In this document: positions 51,960 through 62,197 of the stretch, piece after piece
How the letters are laid out: every line of letters starts with the position of its first letter
Position numbering within the stretch: position 1 is the stretch's first letter
Origin: Varroa destructor
Taxonomy: Eukaryota; Arthropoda; Arachnida; Mesostigmata; Varroidae
Assembly: GCF_002443255.2 (NCBI RefSeq)
Contig: NW_019211454.1
Coordinates: forward strand, 38,001,719 to 38,065,718
Length of the DNA: 64,000 nucleotides
Direction: 5' to 3'
The notes under the pieces: generated by a model
What the model was told of the DNA's origin: nothing
The model's input: only the letters and a program-made list of their open reading frames with translations
The model's database searches: none
Position numbers and translations under genes: made by a program

Positions 51960-52165
51960 TAGGCAGCCAGAATAAAAGAGGAACTATCGGCTATCCAAAG
52001 ATCTGCCCTAGCAAAGCCCTGCCTCATTTTGCGTCTCAACGACCGCTGAAAAATAGTTAATATTAATCATAGCGATTGCCTCCCGTTAGGCGCCTGGCCC
52101 GTGGAAGTAAAAAAGAGCGTCCTATGTACGATTACCGCGCGGGGTAAGGGGACTGCTCAACGGTA
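51960..52165 (+). mobile_element. Possible LINE ORF2 C-terminal fragment
   Basis: The frame AARIKEELSAIQRSALAKP (51964 onward) resembles the stretch after the RT domain of R1-type LINEs, where an E-L-x-x-IQR-x-AL helix precedes a conserved AG-x-LPLDL segment. Here, after a stop, it is followed by DCLPLGAWPVE. Short, decayed and without the catalytic box, so tentative. It is on the strand opposite to the LINE relic at 44-47 kb. Confidence 0.3.
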
Positions 52166-53512
52166 CTAATCTGAGAGCCTGATAATTTTACAGGGACATA
52201 AAACAACGATGCATTCCCATTTCTATGTCTATAATGCATTCATATTATTCGATGGGAAGCGTAAACAATTCGTCAATATTATAAGTAGGCCGAGTCTTTT
52301 TTTTTAACGACCATCATCTACCGAACTACATATTTCCTACGTAGAGTGAACCTGTTATGGGTTAACATATGCGTAAAAAAAAAAATAGAAACACGAGGAT
52401 TTAATTGGTTGGTGTTCCTTGTGATTAGTTCGGTAATCTGTTTTTTCTGATGAGTGTAATTACAGGCGTATTAACTGCTAAACAAACAATTAACTAGAAG
52501 TATTGTAGACATATAAAAGGGGAAGAATTGCTGACTAACAGAGCTAATTACTAGAATGTTTATTTTGCAACAGTAACGGAATGCGTTTACTACTTAATAA
52601 GGAAGCCAAATGGGTCGGTGGGTCGGTCGCTGGTCAAGTGAATCTTTCGTGTCACTTATTCCTCAATTGGCTGTGCCGATACAGGCTCTACAAGTGTGCT
52701 GGCTGTTATCCAGTAGCGCATCACCTCTGCAGAACTATCGTTCTAGTCAAAAGAACGAACGGTGCCATGCTTTCACAAACGAGATCGGGGGGGCGATGAA
52801 TTTCTAAAACTATTGCAAGCATCTAACTACATACGTACAGAAACGACAGTGTTCAAGGCACAGAACAGCGCTCGACAACGCGGACTTTCCCCTTTTGAAT
52901 CTAATGAATGACCCACTTGGGACGCATGACCCGATCGGAAAGCACCACCGGTTCTGCGAATGCCGTCAGTGGACGTGCCGCTTGTCTGTCTGCTTATTTT
53001 GAAATCAACCGCAATAAAGTTACAAATATAAATAAAATGAGTATAGAAATAAGATCGACATATAATCGCTTTAACATATAATACATTGATTAGAAGATGT
53101 TTGGTTTTTCCGCGCGTGGACCTTCAGACCTGATATATATCCGGTGTTACCGGTTTTAACTATAGTAGATGGGACACTGTAGCAGTTGACTGCAGTAAAC
53201 TGACAAAGAAAAAACGCATGTTTTAAAAGAGCCAGCTGACCACGCTTAGGCTAGATGAAGGGCAGAGGCGAGTTGATTTTCGAGGTCAATCTTGAGAGCG
53301 CAATCCAATCAGCGCTCAAACTATGAGCCATGAGAGTTATAAGCATTGGTGTACACTCATCGGCCAGCTGATCCATCTTTACCGAGCAGTTCTGATCACG
53401 ACAAGTTGACTACTTACATTGTTCTGACCCAGGAAGTTTCCAAATGCTAAATCGGCCTTTTTCAGTCAGAATACCTAAATACACATGAAGCATGCTTTCC
53501 CAGGCTGCATTA

Positions 53513-53535
53513 GTCTGTCTGCCTGCCTGGCTGCA
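53513..53535 (+). repeat. Inverted repeat, left copy
   Basis: The core TGCCTGCCTGGCTGCA (53520-53535) matches the reverse complement of TGCAACCAGGCAGGCA at 54364-54379 with one mismatch, and pairing extends imperfectly outward for seven more bases. It may be a terminal inverted repeat or an expanded TGCC microsatellite. Confidence 0.5.
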
Positions 53536-54363
53536 TAGCGATAAGCGAGCGCTATGGTGAACAACATTGCGAAAAGAGCATAGCGAAGGGGATGCGGGGT
53601 GACAAAAACAGATCTAAATGATTTTGTCTCTCGAGAGAAACAATCTCACCTCACAGCAGGGCCCCTGTATGCAACAAGAGCGTTAAAAGACACAACAGCC
53701 CGGTCACTTGACCAAGCGACTATTTAGTGACCTGCACGTTGACAACCAACGTTACGTGGGCGAACACACGCGCTTCACGTCATCTGTTGCTTTTGTACCC
53801 GTTTCAAGATCATGTTTAGCTGTGGCTGACGCCAGCTGGTTCGACTAACGGCTCACGTTGATGCTGATGCATGTTTATACTGCTGTACACGAGAGAAGGC
53901 GTATCGGTCGAGGCGTCAACACGTGCAGTTCATTTAGCTCCGTAGAGCCAGACGACAACACACCGCTGCAACGTGAAGGCTTAACGTTTATACAGGCCGC
54001 GTCGCGCACCGAAAGTTTGCGCTGTTTCGCACACAGCGAAGCTCTAGACCAGCTTTATATTCATGAAATAATTACAGAACGAATGCCATTTGATGATTTG
54101 CTAAGGAAATGCTTGTTAGCTAAGACGCGTCTCGGTTAGCGCAAATCCGTGAAACGATACAACTGAACGCTCGATTACCATTGACAACTGTGTATACCTT
54201 TGTAGTGAAGTTACCGACCCTTTTGAGATGCGCGCACCAAGTTAGGCCGGATAGGGCGGTGCTTCTTTAGCGTCGCCGATAAATGCACAGCTAACCAGAG
54301 GATAATGTGCATTTATCAAGCGGCATTTTTGTACACTCAAAATTGTTTGTCTTTCTGTCTGAC

Positions 54364-54386
54364 TGCAACCAGGCAGGCAGGCAGGC
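54364..54386 (-). repeat. Inverted repeat, right copy
   Basis: Partner of 53513-53535. It runs into a four-copy AGGC tract (54371-54386), which makes a simple-repeat origin as likely as a transposon end. The interior is 828 bases. Confidence 0.5.
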
Positions 54387-57014
54387 AAATCCTATAGAAG
54401 TCCTTTTCCCAACTTCATCTGGAATCAAGGCGCACGACCTGAACGTGCATATTTCTTAGCAAACTGTCGAGTAGAATAAGACGTACGCAAGACATAGTGA
54501 AAAATACAGAGTGTATTCTATGTTCGCCCTCACACCGTGCTCAAGGATCTTTCGTTGCGCAACATACTTATAATCAGAAAAACCACTTACGCCACGTGAA
54601 CTTACCACCATAGTTGCCCCCTTCTCGATTCCTATGGGTGTCTACGCAGCTCCCTTCCGAGCACTATCGAACGTTACAGTCTATTTACTAATATAATAGC
54701 ACTCCTTATTGCAATTGATATTAAGTCGTTATAGTAGGAAAGGTAAGAAACGTTAATCTCCTATTTCAAGGTGGCGCAATTTCGTAATGATCCTATATCC
54801 TGTTTTTTCGTTTACGAAATTCACTTGTACTCGTCTTTCAAATATGAGGCCGCTCACTTGGATATTGTCACTCGGGGCTTTAGATATCCGAAAAGCTAAA
54901 GTTAACTATCTAACATCACGTACTGGACGACCTAACGTATAGGCCAATGTATTACTCGACTTTATCTTGAACAAGGACTATTTCTCTCACTTTGAGAAAT
55001 GACTAACTAACCTCTTACAATATTATATAATGTTCTCTTACTGGTTTTCCATTGAGATGGACGTCCTGGTGAAGCATACACGCACCTTTAAATGTTTTTG
55101 TTTCGTGTTTTTTCAGGTTCGCACTGTAACAGATGCTATGCTCCGTGCTTGTAAAGTAAGTTAAAAAAAAATTTATCCTAGCAACATACTCTAGTTACGT
55201 TGAAATTTTTTGAAAATTTTCTAGATGAACTTCAAGCTTGAAAAAGCACTAATGTGAGATTATTATGTGAAATCGGACTTGTTTCACATGAACGATATTG
55301 GCCGCCAGAACCTGCTGACCAAAATATAAAGCTATATATACGTACACAGCGTGAAGCGTGATTAGTTTAAATCGGAATCTCCTGTTATGAATTGTTTTTA
55401 AAATTGTACCTAAAAGATTTCTAAGAGTTCTATGTCTATTCAATGTAACTCACGGCGATACCAGATTCGGTCTTGGCCTTCAACGACTCATAGGCTCGCT
55501 TTAAATGTTCCCTTTGAAAACACCCCTGTACGAGTGAGCAAATGACGCCGCAACTCGCTGGGGAATACAGCATAGCGGCCATATGAGCTCAGCCCAGTAC
55601 ATGTTTAATCCTCGGCAGGCTTGAGTTAGGAGACGATTTTCGGTTTAGTTTAGTTAGTATGGTTGCTGGCGCAGAAAATGAACCTCTGATGAATTCTGCA
55701 TAAAATATGCTGTCAACAGCGTCTCCTTCTTCGCTAAATATCACGCTCTGGTAGGAAATATGGCGTCACGCACAATAAGTCAGCGATCGAGCCTGCAACC
55801 TGTGGCTGACCTTTCCATCGAGACTAAAACGTTACTCGTGAAGAAAAAATCGAAGACAATCTACTAATCGAAGACGACCTACTACTTCGAGAATTGGGCA
55901 GCGAAAGAGATCGAGTGAATTGCAAGGTTTTATTAGGTCTGCAAAGTATCCGTTTGACCTCTTTAATCTATGACGACTTGATGACCAACCAGTAACAGAT
56001 AGCTATACTTGCACGAAACCTCTTGACTAACGAGAAAGATTCTTAGCCTAACGCACGCTTGGACGAGATCGATCAACGTGCCTGTTCGCATCAGTTTTTT
56101 CTGTCGTAGATTTTCCATTGACATGTGCTGGACCTGGTTTTGCTTTCTCTGCGCTGCCGTACAATATCGATTTAATGTAAGCAATGAACTTTCTCATCTT
56201 GGCTCTGGTCCACGGCGCTTGATAATATTAGGTTACAGTTGCTTTTCGTACAATCTCCAACGCTAAAATGCTGTTTCTCGCCGAGACTGTTTACGTCGAT
56301 CTTAGAGCAAGATCTTATATAGCGCGGTCTACCGAAAATTGTCCGAATTTAAGTCGGCCACCCTGTATACAAGTATGTATATACCCTAGCAGTTTCCTAG
56401 CAAGGACGATGAGCGTGCTATATCAGCCGCACTTAATGAGGACTGACTTCTTGTCCGGTGTTATTGCTTTACAAAGGAACGTTTATGCAGGATCCTCCAA
56501 TCAGTAGCGTTTCAGCTGCTGAGTCCAATAATGATAGTTTCCAGCCCTGTAATTTCTTCGGACCCTGCCAAACAGGACAGTGCGGCATTTGCAAGCCAGC
56601 CCTGTTTGATGGCGCAGCGATTGGGCATGACTTCTGCATCCGATAAGATTGAAGCTAACGAGTTTCAACTTTTTGTTGTCGTAAACGGTGATAAATGATT
56701 TCGAACAAACAACAATGTTAAAAGCAAACGAGCCGCGCGTAGCATGAAAGCGTCAACGGCGTTAGCCACTGTATGTGCCAATTGTGATTATCGAAATGTA
56801 ATTAATTAACGGGACTTGTATAGAAAATCATTTCACCTCATGAAGCGTTGTGTGCTTACGACGTTTGTCGTATGGGCAGTAAGTGGACGGACATAAATTA
56901 CGCCAAATCCCTCTATTTTTCTAATTTTTAGCTTTATTTATTTACGAAAGTAAGTCAAAATATAGGTCGATGGTCGCCTATTTCCAGGCCCAATAGGGGC
57001 TAAAATTTGTGTGC

Positions 57015-57028
57015 CTATATATATATAT
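57015..57028. repeat. (TA)n microsatellite
   Basis: Seven TA units in non-coding sequence. Confidence 0.85.
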
Positions 57029-58512
57029 CACATTCTGAAATTGGACTTTTGTACTCATTAATCACAATGCTGTGTTCAGTATTGCGTGCACTGTTGGTAG
57101 CCGATACGTTATCTCTAACTTTTGACGATTCGATGCAACGCTATAACGGAGCGTAGCTTTTAAATTAATTACTTATAGCAATAAAAGTTTAGTTACTACT
57201 AATAGAGAGAACTGTATTAGCGTTAGCGGCTGAGGGCGGGGGGCCTAAGGACAAATCTTCCCTAGTGCAGCGCCGACGACTGCCCATCTAGGCTTTTTTT
57301 TTTTATAGTTCTCCTTTCTAAAAGCTCAATACATTCAGTATCTGTTTGTTCAGTTCCGCTTTTACCTAGCACGAAAGGCCAAAGGCCAAAGGCGTTCACG
57401 CCATCTCCCGTGGGCTATTCCGCCGTTCTCTTTCGTTATTGCCATACAGTTAGATTTTTTTTTGTTTTTTGTTTGCCAAGTCACATTTTAGTTTTGTGAT
57501 ATTATAGTAGTGGGAAGATGCAAAAACAAATCGAAAAATAACGAAGTGAAGCTGCATGTCAGTCACAATTAGGTTCAATTTACCTATGTGTCAATGTGGG
57601 GCAATACGTACCAGTAGTTGTTGTACCTATCGCAAGTTAGGATGAACACTAAACCCTCGAGTCACTTTGCCATCGATCGAAGTCTTAACGTTTATAGGAA
57701 GGTATGGCAGAATATCGTGTCACAGTCTCAACATTTAGGGTATTAGGGGCGATAAATTTACTCATTACAATATTGAGAACGTGTGCCGAAAAAAGAATAC
57801 TTTTTTTAAATAACAATTTCTTTATTAAAACATGCTTTGTACAGTACAAGCACCAATCGTTCGGGCTAATTATACGGAGCTTCAGTGAATGGTGTGTTAG
57901 CTCTATATTTTCCTCTTTTCAAGTTCGCGTTTTTTCTTTGCAATTGATAGCGTCTTCGTAGTAAGTGAATGCACAAAATTATGCCGAAGGTCACAACATC
58001 ATTATTAGTGCACACCAGATGAACCATCATAGCGGTCTGGCATTTTCCATTTTTTTTTTTTGTTTGTTTTTGGAAGAACATTATTTGTTAGTTGAGGTGT
58101 AACGTTTGGCCAGTTTGCAATTAGCAGTAATCAATGGTAACGCGCAGCATATCGTAAACTCTCACAATCACTATAATATCTATGCGCTGCGCTTTGGTTT
58201 ATTGAACACGTTGGTTCACGCATGCACATAACATCTCATCGATACTAATGTCCTTACGTCCTACAAATACTCATGTTTACCTACGCTAGGACAAAGCGCA
58301 GACGAACTGCGGACTGTCTGTTTTTGTTGTTTCGGCTTAGAAATGTTTTCGACTCTGGTATACCACACTCATGAATAGGCAGTGTATAATGCTCGTCTGG
58401 TATGAAAACGTAATGAGAAGCGGACCGTTTTCATTTTGGACAATTGTTTCTGGCTCTGTACAGCTACCCCTCGGCTAGGCTTGTTTAGGTAACGTTGTAT
58501 ATGTTCATACGT

Positions 58513-58548
58513 GCACAAGCACAAGCACGAGCACGAGCACGAGCACGA
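58513..58548. repeat. GCACRA hexanucleotide tandem repeat
   Basis: Six tandem hexamers: two GCACAA then four GCACGA. Not within a supported exon; read as protein it would give a His/Ala/Ser/Thr-type dipeptide run depending on frame. Confidence 0.9.
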
Positions 58549-59221
58549 CGACCGTCATTTGTTGTAAATAACTTGCTTTTTGGGAGAAGTTAAGTTGCCA
58601 ACTTTAGATACACTGATCATCTCGTTTCGAGCCTACGACTGATATTTCCACTCGGTATAAATACTGATAAAAGTTGTGCACGTGGAGACTCATTGATCAC
58701 GGTTAATAACATTGGTGGTAGTAATTGAAATTGAACAACAGACGCAGACTCAGGTTCCGCGTTAAAAAACGTTCGCGTACATATCAAGGTAATAGGAACG
58801 TTGAGCGTAACTTAAGCTAAGCAATTTTACACAAGGGGGCGCAGGTTAACTGGGCGAAACGACGAATACGAACCTCGAGATCGATGTATAAGCCTATGAA
58901 TGACAGCTAATTTGATCGCGTTCTCAAAATGTCGGGTGTTTCTATCGGATATTCAAGTATCAATGTTCTAATTATTAATATATTACGTAAACATATTGGT
59001 TGGGTTAATAATCAAATGCCACTTGCTTGTTCGTTCTATTATTATTATATCTAATAATAATCTTTATCAAGACTGTGTTTCTACGTTTCGAGGCATCTCC
59101 CTAGCGCTCTCTCTCGCAGATTGCTATGCGTTACCGATCTAAGGTCTCCTATATTGGGCCTTTTTTTTATACTGCAGCTGTAGGTGATACACGATGCAAA
59201 AAGCATGCCACGGCATTAGGG

Positions 59222-59631
59222 TTACGAAACGTTGCATGAATTCCGTTTCAATAATGCTTTGTCCCTTATCGACGGCTGTGTGTTATAGACGGGTAATGAC
59301 TTGCGGCGCTGCTTGTCAACGATTCGCTCATTGAGCTCGTACGGAATCTCGCATTGCCGCATTAGACGACGGAAAATCTCAATTATACCACGATTGCCTT
59401 TTACCGAGCATTCGATATAACCCAACTCCCAGTCGATTGCTACGAGAGCTTCGGCGATCTCACGCTTGACCCGCCACCGCTCGGGGGGTAAATCGGTTTT
59501 GTTTCCCACAACGATAATCGACCGCCGTTCACGCTGGCGGCTGTTGTGCACAAGGATTTCGTCCCGGAGTTGGACGACTTGTTCGAACGAGGCCGCGTCA
59601 TCCACGGAGAAGACAAGCAGGAATGCATCTC
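59222..59631 (-). CDS. Ras-like GTPase terminal exon (G4, G5, CAAX)
   Basis: The acceptor TGACATTTCAG precedes base 59631 on the minus strand. Two bases complete the Gly codon of IETG, then DAFLLVFSVDDAASFEQV, SIIVVGNKTDLP, GYIECSVKGNRGIIEIFRRL, and a C-terminal extension rich in Lys and Arg ending CNVS before TAA. It has 136 codons including the stop after the split codon. The open frame continues upstream past the acceptor, but those codons do not match the family. Confidence 0.88.
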
Positions 59632-62197
59632 CTGAAATGACAGTGAATCGCGTCAATGGGAACAATTCCAAAGACGACTTAGTTATGAACTACACTTAAG
59701 TTACACGGAAAACAACATATGTTGTACTAAATGAGTCCTAATTTGCTTTGTTAAGCCTTTTGACAAGGAACAGGCTACAAAATGCTATTAGATAGGTGTC
59801 ACCGAACCGATTAATCTAGGGCTGCTTATTACGAAATACAGTCAAACAGATTTCTAGCTATAGACTGGACCGTTACGATTTCGTCGTACTTCCTACGGAA
59901 CGCATCGTACAGAACAAACTCGTATGCACTCGCTGAACCCGCATGGACAAGTCTGTTGAGCATTCGTATGCCTAATTTCTGTTTCCTGGGTTTATTCTCG
60001 ATAGATTTCGTAGACAACTATAACCAACTAGAGAAAAAAAAAAAAAAAAAACGTTACGCGCCCAATGAATAAAATTTCGTCCTTCTACTGCAGGGTAAAT
60101 TAAGCCCGATACTAACAGCCAGCAAGGTGATTGGCAGCTCTTAACCGTGGGGGACCTGTCTCGATTCATTACTCATTAGTACAGCCTGAACGTAGACCGT
60201 AGAACTGTGAACGTAGAACGGACGCATGATAGTGCTCAGATCGCTAGATGATCTGCATCAAAATGTACAACTTTTCCTCTTATTGCACATGTTTGAAACT
60301 ATTATAGATACACTGCCTATAATAATAGATTATTGACTGTTGGGCGAAGTTTTCATCTTCAAGATCTTCCCCGAGAAAAAAAATCTACCCAAAAGGGTAT
60401 TCCGTGAAATTATTTTTGTCCAATTTATCTCTGTGGAAGATTGTTACTGTCGTAAGCTCTTACATCATGTATAAGTGGTTCGTTCTGTGAGAAAGACAAT
60501 TTGCCATCTTCAACAGAGCCGTCCAAAGCCGATTGTTAAAGTAGGTTCAAGTATTTGACATCAGTCTATAAGTGAATTTTTCGTTCTCCTAAGTAAGTAT
60601 TCTTAAAGAAGTTTAATGTTTAATTAATTTTTCATTTAAAATGCTGCATCTGTAACGTTTGGATTCACAGTTGCCTAGTAAGCCCAATCATGACGATTAA
60701 ATGTAACTTTATTGTTCCATAATTTATCCACCCACCCATTTTGCTACCCGCAAACATACGCTCTTCGATCCGGATCTTTTTCATTGATAGGATTTGACAA
60801 TGTAACAGTTATATTTACAGCGTTTTCGAATTTAATGCCCACGCGACAAGTTTTTAAGAAAACTGTTAGTCTAACGTTCCGGTACCCCTTTTTGCAACTA
60901 AAAAATTCGTTGATGTTGTTGTTTTTCCGAAACGTTGTTTACGCACATCCTGAACAGCTCTATCCATCCTGAACTTATTTTTCAATCGTAACTCAGATAG
61001 ATAAAGATGTCTGAAGCATCTGCAATATTGTCGTTGTACATTTTCAATAGCCTTTTTCTTCGTTCAGAACTTAGTAACAGTTAACTTATCATCAATTAGT
61101 TACACATTGCAGAACGTATGACCCATTCAGTGCTGTACATATTTCGAGAACGTTCCGTTCATGCACAAGCTCACACGCAGCGTAAACGATCGGCTTTCTC
61201 CGTATCGAAAGGCATAAAAGGCGAGATTATCTAAGTGGGTAGAAGACGCACGCCAGGCGCGCTGGGTGTTCGGCTCGTCGATCAACTGCTTTCTCATGTC
61301 AGAAGCGAAAACAGGGAAATAGCGGTTGTCTTTTTAATGATAAGGGTCATATAGGGGAACAGATGATCAACGCTCACAAATTAATCGCCAATAATTTAAT
61401 TTGATTCTATAGAATCGTTCGAAATTGAACGGGAAACGTTTTCCGTTAACTTCGGTGTTCTGTATTGAGCACGAAACAAGTTTTACTGGTGTGTTTCTAT
61501 GCAGCGTCGGCAATAAACTCGCGAGAAAAACATTCGTGAGTAACGCAAGAACTTTGTTTGTATTTCGCCGTATGTTGGTTACTTAGTAAATGTTTTCTAA
61601 GCTATTGTTTCATTCCGGCCGGCTAGCAAGCATAGCAGCATTCTGTTGTCTGTCTATAGCTGCTGGGATGATTGGTGATACGCTTCATCCATGTACCAAT
61701 CCGTTTAATAACGAAATGGACCCCCTCGTCCGAAAGTGTTTTTGTTTCAACGGGCAATAGCTTGGGGACACACACCTATAGCATAGCGAAATCCTTGGCT
61801 GCAGTCAAATACACCATTTGTTCATTGTGAAAAAAAGTTAACAATATCATATAGAAGAGAAAACAATTTCTAAGACTATATATCTTTTCGATATGCTTCG
61901 TTTACTTGTCGAATAGGTTTTATTTTATCAATCGAAGCACAATAGGGTATAGGTCCTACCGCTTGTCTTCTATATTGGTACGTTGATAGAGCAATTGTTT
62001 GTTTTTTTTTAGGGTACTATTTTAATGTGTATGCATATGGGTGTTATCCTATCCCGAAACATTTTCTAGTACTTCGTGTGAATGCTCCAGCTGCACAAAT
62101 TGCCTCTGTGGTCTACCTGTTTCAATCGAAAGACGCCTCATCGCTGGGAACTCGTACGATCCTGATGTATCGATTATGTCCAGAGTAATCGAAGCAC
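59222..62197 (-). CDS. Ras-family small GTPase (RASD/Di-Ras-like), 3' two exons
   Basis: Gene span on the minus strand: exon 62197-62117 and terminal exon 59631-59222, joined in phase 1 to read RRLSIETG-DAFLLVFSVDD. The G3 block is LDIIDTSGSYEFPAMRRLSI, with DTSG in place of DTAGQ as in the Dexras/Rhes and related Ras-like groups, which implies altered GTP hydrolysis. G4 is VVGNKTDL and G5 is IECSVKGNRGI. The C-terminus has a basic stretch (KQRRKSLP) and ends CNVS, a CAAX box whose terminal Ser favours farnesylation, so the protein should be membrane-bound. The P-loop and switch I exons were not found and probably lie past the right edge. The exact subfamily is uncertain. Confidence 0.85.
59829..60017 (-). 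pseudogene. Possible decayed copy of the Ras-like P-loop/switch I region
   Basis: On the minus strand the frame reads NRLVHAGSASAYEF followed by VLYDAFRRKYDEIVTV. In RASD/Di-Ras-type GTPases the P-loop strand is followed by QFLYD-x-F-x-x-KY-x-x-TVEE, so LYDAFRRKYDE looks like switch I, but the GxxxxGKS/T nucleotide-binding loop is missing. It also sits downstream of the switch II exon, the wrong order for the gene. A pyrimidine-rich acceptor-like stretch (the T18 tract followed by CTCTAG) precedes it. It could be a duplicated dead exon or a chance likeness. Confidence 0.35.
60034..60051. repeat. Poly(A)18 tract
   Basis: Eighteen uninterrupted A on the plus strand (T on the minus strand), 17 bases from the edge of the decayed Ras-like segment. 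On the minus strand it sits 5' of that segment, so it is not the tail of a minus-strand retrocopy. Confidence 0.9.
62117..62197 (-). CDS. Ras-like GTPase internal exon (G3/switch II)
   Basis: An 81-base phase-1/phase-1 exon. The acceptor TATCGTTTCTAG precedes 62197 and the donor ACAG|GTAGAC is at 62117. Encodes GASITLDIIDTSGSYEF and PAMRRLSIETG. Its first codon is completed by a G from an upstream exon not seen in the window. Confidence 0.87.

Larger units (their letters stand above)
52166..59221. other. Gene-poor stretch
   Basis: About 7 kb without a defendable gene. It contains imperfect inverted repeats at 53513-53535 and 54364-54386, a TA tract (57015-57028) and a GCACRA hexanucleotide repeat (58513-58548). 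The frame at 53861-54139 (plus, 92 codons from the first ATG) lies between the inverted repeats and matches nothing known. Confidence 0.45.
59632..62116 (-). other. Intron of the Ras-like gene
   Basis: Intron of about 2.5 kb, phase 1. It contains the decayed Ras-like segment at 59829-60017 and an 18-base A tract (60034-60051). The remainder, including the frame at 60712-60972, shows nothing I recognise. Confidence 0.7.

Noticed and set aside
59829..60051. Processed Ras pseudogene with poly(A) tail
   Set aside because: The A tract is 5' of the minus-strand segment, the wrong side for a retrocopy tail.
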